In this document: positions 56,249 through 64,000 of the stretch, piece after piece
How positions within the stretch are numbered: the stretch's first letter is position 1
How the letters are laid out: each line of letters opens with the position of its first letter
From: Nitrosomonas cryotolerans ATCC 49181
GTDB taxonomy: Bacteria; Pseudomonadota; Gammaproteobacteria; Burkholderiales; Nitrosomonadaceae
Direction of reading: 5' to 3'
Assembly (NCBI RefSeq): GCF_900143275.1
Contig: NZ_FSRO01000001.1
Span: 930,001 to 994,000, forward strand
Length of the DNA: 64,000 bases
Translations under genes and position numbers: made by a program
Notes under the pieces: generated by a model
Database searches by the model: none
What the model was told of the DNA's origin: nothing
What the model saw: the letters and a program-made list of their open reading frames with translations, nothing else

Positions 56249-56803
56249 ATGGCAAGTTTGGAAACACCCATTTGTGAATTTGGCTGGAAAGCGGTTGATT
56301 TTGATTTGTTAGGTGTTGATGGTCAACGTTATAACCTGGCAAAAGCTAAGGGGGAAAATGGGCTATTGATAATGTTTATTTGTAATCACTGTCCTTACGT
56401 AAAAGCGATACAAGATCGTATGATTCGAGATGTGAGGGAACTCGCTCCGCATGGAATTAATGCAATTGCTATTATGTCAAATGATCCAGCGGATTATCCG
56501 GAAGATTCTTTTGATAACATGATACAAATCGCAAAACAATTTGATTATCCGTTTCCTTACGTGTGGGATGAGACTCAGATGATCGCCAAGGCGTATGGTG
56601 CAGTATGCACACCGGATTTTTTTGGTTTGAATAGCAAGCTGGAATTGCAATATCGTGGGCGACTGGATGCCTCGCGCAAAGAAGCAGCGCCAGCAAATGT
56701 GCGACGTGATCTATTTGAAGGTATGGTGCAGGTTGCTCAAACGGGCCGGGGTCCTGAGAATCAGATTCCCAGTATTGGTTGTTCGATCAAATGGCGGACG
56801 TGA
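56249..56803 (+). CDS. Thioredoxin-like (AhpC/TSA-type redoxin) protein
   Basis: 184 residues. Thioredoxin fold without a signal peptide; the motif CNHCPYVK places cysteines at 45 and 48, followed by ISIMSNDPADYPEDS-like segments (here AIMSNDPADYPEDS) and the cis-proline region VCTPDFFGL. This subgroup of 'thioredoxin family' proteins is common in proteobacteria. The exact partner is unknown; cytoplasmic thiol chemistry or peroxide reduction is likely. It diverges from rsmE across 93 bases and overlaps the next gene by about 13 bases. Confidence 0.9.
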   Translation: MASLETPICEFGWKAVDFDLLGVDGQRYNLAKAKGENGLLIMFICNHCPYVKAIQDRMIRDVRELAPHGINAIAIMSNDPADYPEDSFDNMIQIAKQFDYPFPYVWDETQMIAKAYGAVCTPDFFGLNSKLELQYRGRLDASRKEAAPANVRRDLFEGMVQVAQTGRGPENQIPSIGCSIKWRT

Positions 56804-57591
56804 AAAAAGTGCTAGATGCCGTTATTAATGTAGTGAGAACCGTTGCGCAACAGGAAATCATGCCGCGTTATTTGCAGGTAGATCGGCGGATTAAAGCAGA
56901 TGGTAGCTATTTCACAGAGGCAGATCTTGCGGTACAGGCAGTTCTGTTAGAGGAATTGCAAAAAATCTATCCGGGTGCTGCAATGGGGGAGGAAATGCCT
57001 GAGCTTGAGCAGCGTGAACAATGGGCTATGGGGGGTTCTGGATTGTGGAGCGTAGATCCGATTGATGGCACTTCCAATTTTCTCAATGGTTTGCCTTATT
57101 TTGCTATTTCAGTAGCGCTGATGCAACAGGGGAAAAGTATTTTAGGCGTCGTTTATAATCCTATCTCAAACGAGATGTTTTATGCTGAGAAGGGCGGTGG
57201 TGCCTATTTGAATGGCATATTATTACCCATCAATAAGCATGTTCCTTTGTTATCCAGTGCGATGGCTAATGTCGATTTGAAACGATTGGATCGGAAGCTT
57301 GCCGAAAGAATTGCGGGCAATCCACCTTTCTCATCTCAACGAAATTATGGTGCCTGTACGCTGGAATGGTGTTATACCGCTGCGGGTTATTTTGACTTAT
57401 ATTTACATGGGGGGCAAAAGCCATGGGATTATGCAGCAGGTAGTTTAATTCTGGAGGAGGCTGGTGGATATATGTGTGGTCTCGGACAGGATGATTATTG
57501 GGCGGGATCACCCTGGCGACGTTCGGTTATTGCCGCACGTGATCCTGTTTTGTTTACACAATGGCGAGATTGGGTGCGTGCGCATGCGTAG
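56791..57591 (+). CDS. Inositol monophosphatase family protein
   Basis: 266 residues from the ATG at 56791; a TTG at 56779 would add four. Magnesium-dependent phosphatase with GEEMPE (metal ligand), WSVDPIDGTSNFLNGLPYFAISVAL (the metal-binding DPIDGT) and the late KPWDYAAGSLILEEAGG motif. The family includes inositol, histidinol and PAP phosphatases. HisN-like enzymes share this layout, so histidinol-phosphate phosphatase is possible. It overlaps the redoxin gene and runs into the trkA region. Confidence 0.92.
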   Translation: MADVKKVLDAVINVVRTVAQQEIMPRYLQVDRRIKADGSYFTEADLAVQAVLLEELQKIYPGAAMGEEMPELEQREQWAMGGSGLWSVDPIDGTSNFLNGLPYFAISVALMQQGKSILGVVYNPISNEMFYAEKGGGAYLNGILLPINKHVPLLSSAMANVDLKRLDRKLAERIAGNPPFSSQRNYGACTLEWCYTAAGYFDLYLHGGQKPWDYAAGSLILEEAGGYMCGLGQDDYWAGSPWRRSVIAARDPVLFTQWRDWVRAHA

Positions 57592-57653
57592 AGGTATCTG
57601 CGTCAACTTATTTATGGATAGTACCTCATGATATTACGGAATGGATCATCCAA

Positions 57654-59087
57654 TTGAAGATTATCATTCTGGGTGCAGGCCAAGTTGGTTCATCGGTAGC
57701 AGAAAGTCTGGTCAGCGAAGCTAATGACATCACCGTGGTTGATATTGCTGCAGATAGGCTGTCGCTATTACAGGATCGTCTGGATTTGCGCACGATTATC
57801 GGTAGTGCCTCTCATCCATCGGTATTGGTTAATGCCGGTGCCGAAGATGCCGATTTAGTCTTCGCCGTAACTGCAAGTGATGAAACTAATTTAGTGGCTT
57901 GTAAGCTTGCTGCCACCTTGTTTAATACGCCAACTAAAATTGCCCGTATTCGGTCTACTGAATATCTTACGCATCTGGAAATCTTTTCTTCAGAAAATTT
58001 TTGTGTAGATTTTGCAATTTGCCCAGAACAAATTCTGACCGAATACGTAGAAAATTTGATTGAGTTTCCAGAAGCATTGCAGGTACTTAATTTTGCATCA
58101 GGTAAGGTGAGTTTGGTTGCTGTGCGCGCATTTTATGGCGGCCCGCTTGTGGGTCAACAATTGCAGGAATTACGTAAGCATGTTCCCAATGTAGATACCC
58201 GTGTGGCTGCAATATTTCGCAAGAATAGATCTATTATTCCAGAAGGCGATACCATAATTGAGGCTGAGGACGAGGTATTTTTTATTGCTGCGTCAGAAGA
58301 TATTCGAGTTGTCATGCGTGAGCTGCGCAGTATGGATAAGCCTGTTAAGCGTGTCATGATTGCAGGTGGTGGAAAAATTGGTAAGCGTCTTGCTGAAACG
58401 TTGGAGAGAGATTATCAAGTAAGAATTATTGAGCATGATTATCGAGTATGCGAGCGGTTAGCAGCGAAGCTGCATCATGCGCTAGTGTTACATGGTGATG
58501 CAACCGATGAGACATTACTAGAAAATGAAAATATTGCTGAGATGGATATGTTTTGTGCGCTGACTAACGATGATGAAAATAATATCATGTCATCATTGCT
58601 GGCCAAACGTATGGGGGCGCACAAAGTCGTGGCATTGATTAATCGTAGTGCCTATGCTGATTTGGTACAAAGTGGTGGCATCGATATTGCGATTTCTCCC
58701 GCACAAGTGACGATTGGTTCGTTACTTGCTTATGTTCGGCAAGGGGATGTTGTCGCGGTACACAGTTTGCGCCGCGGCGCAGCGGAAGCATTGGAACTGG
58801 TGGTACACGGTGATGCAAAATCATCGAATGTAGTTGGAAGAAAGGTGGAGGATGTTGTCCTGCCAAAAGGTGCAACAATTGCTGCAATTGTGCGTGGTTT
58901 GCCTGTTTCCAAAGGCATGTCAGGGGAAATGGAGCAAGAGGTGCTATCGGCTGCTAATCCACAAGTCATTATTGCGCACCATGATACAGTCATTGAACCA
59001 GAAGATCATGTGATTTTATTCGTAATTAATAGAAAAATGATTCGAGAAGTAGAGAAATTATTTCAGGTTAATGTTGGTTTCCTGTAA
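57654..59087 (+). CDS. trkA: Trk potassium uptake regulatory protein TrkA
   Basis: 477 residues from a TTG; no ATG in this frame begins the family's usual KIIILGAGQVGSSVAESL. Cytoplasmic NAD-binding gate of the Trk potassium channel: two RCK halves, each with a Rossmann loop (ILGAGQVG and IAGGGKIGKRLAETL), acidic ends of strand 2 (VVDIAADR, IIEHDYR) and C-terminal TrkA_C domains (GPLVGQQLQEL, VVGRKVEDVVLPKG). The frame stays open upstream to 57561, but that part is shared with the end of the phosphatase gene. trkH follows immediately. Confidence 0.95.
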   Translation: MKIIILGAGQVGSSVAESLVSEANDITVVDIAADRLSLLQDRLDLRTIIGSASHPSVLVNAGAEDADLVFAVTASDETNLVACKLAATLFNTPTKIARIRSTEYLTHLEIFSSENFCVDFAICPEQILTEYVENLIEFPEALQVLNFASGKVSLVAVRAFYGGPLVGQQLQELRKHVPNVDTRVAAIFRKNRSIIPEGDTIIEAEDEVFFIAASEDIRVVMRELRSMDKPVKRVMIAGGGKIGKRLAETLERDYQVRIIEHDYRVCERLAAKLHHALVLHGDATDETLLENENIAEMDMFCALTNDDENNIMSSLLAKRMGAHKVVALINRSAYADLVQSGGIDIAISPAQVTIGSLLAYVRQGDVVAVHSLRRGAAEALELVVHGDAKSSNVVGRKVEDVVLPKGATIAAIVRGLPVSKGMSGEMEQEVLSAANPQVIIAHHDTVIEPEDHVILFVINRKMIREVEKLFQVNVGFL

Positions 59088-60557
59088 TTGAATTATCGAA
59101 TGAATCGACTCTTTGTTGTTGTCAATGTACTGGGCAAGATGATCCTGGTATTCGGGTTTACAATGCTGCTTCCATTTGGTCTTGCATTCTGGATGGATGA
59201 TGGATCACGATTTGCATTTGAAATATCTATTCTTATCACCATTGGCAGCGGCCTGATAATGTGGCTGACTACACGTCGTTTTAAGCGTGAGTTACAGATT
59301 CGGGATGGATTTTTGCTGGTTGTATTAGTGTGGTCGGTGTTGCCAGCCTTTGCTATGTTGCCGCTATTATTTTTTCTTCCGGGATTCAATCTTAGCGAGG
59401 CTTATTTTGAGGCTGTTTCTGGACTCACCGCAACGGGGGGTACCGTCCTGACAGGACTGGATGTACTACCGCATTCAATTAATTTATGGCGAGGGGAGAT
59501 GATATGGCTGGGTGGGATGGGCTTGATTGTGTTGGCCGTTGCGATTTTGCCATTATTGGGTGTAGGTGGGAGACAGATATTTAAAGCAGAAACACCCGGG
59601 CCTATGAAAGAATCTAAATTGACTCCCCGTATTGCCGAAACAGCTAAAGGATTATGGTTGGTATATGCCGGTCTTACGCTGGTATGTATTTTGGCATACA
59701 GATGGGCAGGAATGAGTTGGTTTGACGCCGTAATGCACGCTTTTACTACGTTAGGGCTAGGTGGTTTTTCATCACATGACGCGAGTTACGGTTATTGGAA
59801 TTCACCGCTAATCGAGCTTGTTGCCATTGTTTTTATGTTGATTGCCGGAATAAATTTTGCAACTCACTTTCTGGCTTGGCGGGGGAAAAAACTCTCGTTT
59901 TATCGTCACGATCCGGAAGTGGGGTTGTTCATCTTGATCGTTGTGGCCAGTTGTCTGGGATTTGCATTTTATTTATGGTGTATGGATATTTATAGCGATC
60001 CATTGTTAGCACTGCGCTATGCTAGTTTTAATGTTGTTTCTGTTGCAACGACCACTGGATATAGCAATGTAGATTACGGTGTATGGCCCATTTTTGCGCC
60101 ATTATGGATGTTGTTTTTGTCGGGCTTCTGTACGTCATCAGGTTCTACAGGCGGAGGTATCAAGATGATTCGCGCGCGGATTTTATATCAGCAGGTGTAC
60201 CGGGAAATGATCACGATTATGCATCCTAATGCGGTGATGCCCGCTAAGTTGGGTAAGAACGTTATTTCAAGCCGAATTATTTTTGCAGTCCTTGTCTTCT
60301 TATTCGTATATATCGCAAGTATCGTATTGATGACATTGATGCTTACATTAAGCGGACTTGATGCTATTACCGCTATTTCTGCTGCAGTCGCTTGTATTAA
60401 TAATTTGGGCCCAGGGCTGAATCAAATTGGTCCGTCGAGCACGTATGCATCATTAACTGATTTTCAGACGTGGATATGTAGTTTTGCCATGCTATTGGGG
60501 AGGCTGGAGTTCTTTACAATACTGATTGTTTTTACACCCGCCTTTTGGAGAAAATAA
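59088..60557 (+). CDS. trkH: Trk potassium uptake channel TrkH
   Basis: 489 residues, starting at a TTG directly behind the trkA stop (an ATG at 59100 is the alternative). Membrane channel with four pore repeats and selectivity-filter segments: SGLTATGGTVLTGLD, TTLGLGGFSSHDAS, VSVATTTGYSNVDY and NNLGPGLNQIGP. The TSSGSTGGGIKMIR segment before the last repeat is the intramembrane loop region. With TrkA it forms a complete uptake unit. Confidence 0.96.
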   Translation: MNYRMNRLFVVVNVLGKMILVFGFTMLLPFGLAFWMDDGSRFAFEISILITIGSGLIMWLTTRRFKRELQIRDGFLLVVLVWSVLPAFAMLPLLFFLPGFNLSEAYFEAVSGLTATGGTVLTGLDVLPHSINLWRGEMIWLGGMGLIVLAVAILPLLGVGGRQIFKAETPGPMKESKLTPRIAETAKGLWLVYAGLTLVCILAYRWAGMSWFDAVMHAFTTLGLGGFSSHDASYGYWNSPLIELVAIVFMLIAGINFATHFLAWRGKKLSFYRHDPEVGLFILIVVASCLGFAFYLWCMDIYSDPLLALRYASFNVVSVATTTGYSNVDYGVWPIFAPLWMLFLSGFCTSSGSTGGGIKMIRARILYQQVYREMITIMHPNAVMPAKLGKNVISSRIIFAVLVFLFVYIASIVLMTLMLTLSGLDAITAISAAVACINNLGPGLNQIGPSSTYASLTDFQTWICSFAMLLGRLEFFTILIVFTPAFWRK

Positions 60558-60588
60558 GCTGTTCCAAAATAAATATAAAATACGACGA

Positions 60589-60676
60589 AAAGCCTTTAAA
60601 AAATCCCAATAGTTGAAAAATTAACTCCTTATAATCAATAGTCAGAACTTCTGGCGAGGACTTTTGCAAAAGTCTC
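60589..60676. mobile_element. MITE with IS5-type terminal inverted repeats, copy B (decayed left end)
   Basis: About 88 bases. The right end, CTTTTGCAAAAGTCTC, is well preserved; the left end, AAAGCCTTTAAAAAATCCC, is mutated relative to GAGACCTTTGCAAAACCCC in copy A. The core CCCAATAGTTGAAAAA, TTAACT, TTATAATCAATAG is shared with copy A at 47548-47637. It lies 31 bases after trkH and may act as its 3' structure. Confidence 0.75.
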
Positions 60677-60825
60677 GACGAGTGTTAGACGTTATCTGAA
60701 TGAGCGAAAACAGATAGGATGTGAGGAGAGACCGAAAGTAGAGGTGACAGCGTATTTCCAGACAATTTAATAAGAGCCATAAAAATTTCAAATTTAACGG
60801 CAACGATAGCCAAACAGGTTAAGGA

Positions 60826-61236
60826 GTGAGTGTGAATGATGCAATGGATTTGAAGGGTATCAAAGTGATGATCATCGACGATAGTCATACAATACGACGT
60901 AGTGCTGAGATTTTCCTCGGTCAGTCGGGTTGTGAAATCATTCTGGCGACGGATGGATTCGATGCAATGGCTAAGATAATTGACTATCACCCTGATGTTA
61001 TTTTTATTGATATTGTTATGCCACGCCTGGATGGTTATCAAGCCTGTATGCTTATTAAGAAAAATCCTCGATTCCAGTCGATTCCCATTATTATGTTATC
61101 CAGTAAAAGTGGTTTATTTGATCGTGCTAGAGGCAGGATGGTGGGTTCTGATGAATACTTAACCAAGCCATTTACGAAGGAAGCATTATTAAATATTGTA
61201 CGCAAGTATACAGCACAGCATCACGCTGAGAATTAA
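60826..61236 (+). CDS. Single-domain response regulator (PilG/CheY-like)
   Basis: 136 residues from a GTG, with a second possible start at ATG 60844. Receiver domain only: the acidic pocket MIIDDSHT, phosphoacceptor Asp62 in IFIDIVMPRLDG, MLSSKSG and the YLTKPF lysine. The closest resemblance is PilG, which signals to the type IV pilus extension motor, but no pil or chemosensory genes are adjacent, so the role is open. Upstream is a MITE; downstream a long AT-rich leader to amoC. Confidence 0.88.
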   Translation: MSVNDAMDLKGIKVMIIDDSHTIRRSAEIFLGQSGCEIILATDGFDAMAKIIDYHPDVIFIDIVMPRLDGYQACMLIKKNPRFQSIPIIMLSSKSGLFDRARGRMVGSDEYLTKPFTKEALLNIVRKYTAQHHAEN

Positions 61237-62068
61237 TTCAAATTATTTTCTGCCACCTTGCTTTCTTTGCTGCGCATTGCCCATTTACTTGAGATGGTTA
61301 ATTTCTAACATCCACCTTGTTTTAGGCACGATATTTTTCCATGTCTTGATGTGTCAGCCAGATTGGTTGCTGTGAATCAGTTGCCAGATTATTATTTTCT
61401 CATCTCTTTTCTTAGCTACATGATTTTTTAATAGTGAGCAGTATGACAGATCTGGCAGATCGGATTTGACTATTTGATCTTGACCCTATTTTAGATGTTC
61501 AAGTGATGTATGGGGGAATGATATGCTTGCTGGGCGAGGCGGAATCATTAAAGATTTTTATATAACTTCCTCACGTCAGTCAAATAGATAACGAATATAC
61601 GACATGTAAAAGCTAATTGGAACAGAGAGGATGCAGATAGGATTTGGATCGTTGGAATTAAGACAGGATAGTGTTGTCCTGATAAAGATTGCTGTTATGA
61701 GCGAAAACCCTGATGAAGAAAATGCTATATTTAGCCTGCCGGGCGATGAGGTGAAGAATTTTTGAGAAATCCCCATAAATTATTTAAATATATTTAATCC
61801 ATTATGAAATAAGGGGAATTTAAGATATGCAGAAAATATCCACACCTTGAAAATGGAAGTTTTATGACAAATCACTTGACTTCAATCCCCAAGGTCGACT
61901 AGCCTGCGGGTTATAGCTAACGGGTAGGCGAAATTTGCTTGATCAAGCGTAGTTATTAATTTGTAGCGGTAAATATCGATTATTTTTTATGACTGATTGA
62001 TATTAAAGCTAGAATAATGATTGTTTGGTAATAGTTTTGATTAACAGAAAGAAACAGGAGAAACAAAT
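61237..62068. promoter_or_regulatory. Long leader between the response regulator and amoC
   Basis: 832 bases without a supported gene. It should contain the promoter(s) of the amo operon. A frame on the minus strand at 61576-61776 has no ribosome site and no recognisable product. The right end carries a strong AGGAGAAAC ribosome site for amoC at about 62054-62063. Confidence 0.6.
61876..61905 (+). promoter_or_regulatory. Candidate sigma-70 promoter upstream of amoC
   Basis: TTGACT at 61876-61881 and TAGCCT at 61900-61905, spaced by 18 bases. This would give an amoC leader of about 155 bases. The -10 is imperfect; other weak promoter-like pairs exist in this AT-rich region. Confidence 0.35.
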
Positions 62069-62881
62069 ATGGCAACAACAATGGGAACAAGTAGCGCAGC
62101 CAGCGCAAAAGTCGACTATGACATGACGGAATGGTACGACTCAAAGTACTATAAGATCGGTCTAGCGACAATGCTTGCTTTAGCGACTTTCTGGATTTGG
62201 TATCAGCGTACATTTGCTTATTCACATGGTATGGATTCAATGGAACCGGAATTCGAACGCGTCTGGATGGGGTTGTGGCGCGTGCATATGACCGTTATGC
62301 CATTATTCGCATTAGTCACTTGGGGTTGGATTCTGAAGACTCGCGATACCAAAGAGCAGTTGGATAATCTGGATCCGAAACTGGAAGTCAAGCGTTATTT
62401 CTATTTTCTGATGTGGCTGGGTATCTACCTGTTTGGTGTTTACTGGGGCGGTAGTTTCTTTACTGAGCAAGATGCATCATGGCATCAGGTTATTATCCGT
62501 GACACTAGCTTTACCCCAAGTCACGTTGTAGTGTTCTATGGTTCATTCCCGATGTACATCGTTTGTGGTGTTGCTTCATACCTGTACTCAATGACCCGTC
62601 TGCCACTGTATAGCCGTGGCACATCATTTCCGCTGGTTATGGCAATTGCAGGTCCACTCATGATTCTGCCAAACGTGGGTCTTAATGAATGGGGTCATGC
62701 TTTCTGGTTCATGGAAGAGCTGTTCAGTGCACCGTTACACTGGGGTTTTGTGATACTGGGCTGGGCTGGACTGTTCTCAGGCGGGATTGCAGCACAGATC
62801 ATTACGCGTTATTCCAACTTGACAGATGTGATCTGGAATAATCAGAGTAAAGAAATTCTCAATAACCGGATTGTTCCTTAA
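62069..62881 (+). CDS. amoC: Ammonia monooxygenase subunit C
   Basis: 270-residue integral membrane subunit of copper-dependent ammonia monooxygenase, which turns ammonia into hydroxylamine as the first step of nitrification. Sequence includes [60 protein letters not shown] and [25 protein letters not shown], with the Asp/His residues of the metal site. Six hydrophobic segments. The ribosome site AGGAG is 9 bases upstream. Betaproteobacterial (Nitrosomonas-type) form; first gene of amoCAB. Confidence 0.98.
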   Translation: MATTMGTSSAASAKVDYDMTEWYDSKYYKIGLATMLALATFWIWYQRTFAYSHGMDSMEPEFERVWMGLWRVHMTVMPLFALVTWGWILKTRDTKEQLDNLDPKLEVKRYFYFLMWLGIYLFGVYWGGSFFTEQDASWHQVIIRDTSFTPSHVVVFYGSFPMYIVCGVASYLYSMTRLPLYSRGTSFPLVMAIAGPLMILPNVGLNEWGHAFWFMEELFSAPLHWGFVILGWAGLFSGGIAAQIITRYSNLTDVIWNNQSKEILNNRIVP

Positions 62882-62895
62882 TCTCAGGTTATGAT

Positions 62896-62935
62896 GGATA
62901 TCCCCGTATCGTGTTTTATTGAGGTGGGGATGTCC
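62896..62935 (+). repeat. Hairpin between amoC and amoA
   Basis: GGATATCCCC (62896-62905) and GGGGATGTCC (62926-62935) pair over ten positions with one G-T pair and a 20-base loop. There is no T-run, so it is more likely an RNA-stabilising or attenuating structure than a full terminator. It lies 15 bases after the amoC stop. Confidence 0.65.
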
Positions 62936-63019
62936 GCAAATTGTAATGACGTTAGTTTGTATTTGGGGAAGAAGTGAATGCAAACTAGCGGCGCGGTAAA
63001 TCGTAGTAAAAAGTAGTAA

Positions 63020-63900
<881 letters not shown>

Positions 63901-63901
<1 letters not shown>

Positions 63902-64000
63902 TGAGTATAAAAAACATATTTAAGCTGGGCGTCATTGGCCTCTATGGGGTGGCGTATGGTGTAGCAACACTGGCATTAACGGTAGTATTAGATGTTTCAC
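63901..64000 (+). CDS. amoB: Ammonia monooxygenase subunit B (5' fragment)
   Basis: The first 33 codons are visible, beginning at the ATG that shares its A with the amoA stop (TAATG). The peptide ([18 protein letters not shown], then [11 protein letters not shown]) is a signal sequence as in other AmoB proteins, whose mature part is periplasmic and carries copper sites. The gene runs off the right edge. Confidence 0.95.

Noticed and set aside
61576-61776. A 66-codon minus-strand frame in the amoC leader
   Set aside because: No ribosome site, unusual composition and no neighbour on that strand.

Overview
The window is from an ammonia-oxidising betaproteobacterium, most likely Nitrosomonas. 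The clearest evidence is the amoC-amoA-amoB operon at the right edge (62069 to the end, amoB cut off). Betaproteobacterial housekeeping order also fits: aroA-cmk-rpsA-ihfB-lapA-pyrF, smg-dprA-lysM facing def-fmt-rsmB-ntrY-ntrX, and a tkt-gap-pgk-pyk-fba carbon cassette expected of a Calvin-cycle autotroph. No rRNA gene, tRNA gene or CRISPR array was seen.

Layout. (1) 1-19203 is a cell-surface locus. A cysteine-free, RTX-like, S-layer-type protein (15150-17570, +) is followed by a methyltransferase. Facing away on the minus strand is a long gene train: O-antigen-type ABC exporter (permease and ATPase), a methyltransferase/GNAT fusion, a 1545-residue multidomain glycan enzyme, two GT2 glycosyltransferases, an epimerase-like protein, a Crp/Fnr regulator, a type I secretion ABC transporter, and the first codons of its HlyD-type adaptor. 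The layout resembles loci in which an S-layer protein, its type I exporter and the polysaccharide that anchors it are kept together. (2) 19293-25261 holds the pyrF to aroA block and a small membrane protein. (3) 25392-27177 is an IS200/IS605-type element (tnpA plus tnpB). (4) 27254-39951 holds topB, smg, dprA, a LysM protein, def, fmt, rsmB, a DUF4390 protein and the NtrY/NtrX pair. (5) 40075-47361 is a strong palindrome followed by the carbon-metabolism genes. (6) 47548-53557 holds a MITE, a CYTH-CHAD protein next to polyphosphate kinase, yggX and argA. (7) 53623-56155 is rsmE, split after its sixth codon by a second, inverted copy of the same 1786-bp element. (8) 56249-61236 holds a thioredoxin-like protein, an inositol-monophosphatase-like protein, trkA, trkH, a second MITE and a PilG-like regulator. 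(9) A long leader precedes the amo operon.

Most notable: the two 1786-bp elements can be delimited to the base, because removing the second copy restores rsmE in frame. Both lie just 3' of TTTTAT, and both end in a hairpin from which a TnpB guide RNA would run into the flank. For the copy in rsmE the guide would therefore be rsmE sequence itself. The first copy has an in-frame stop at codon 10 of tnpA, while the second tnpA is open. Other unusual items are the giant PIG-L/GT2/RgpF/HAD protein, an NtrX whose ATPase motifs have decayed, a 129-bp imperfect palindrome ahead of tkt, and a pair of roughly 90-bp MITEs with IS5-type ends.

The surface locus looks richer in G+C by eye than the region right of about 25 kb; this was not computed.
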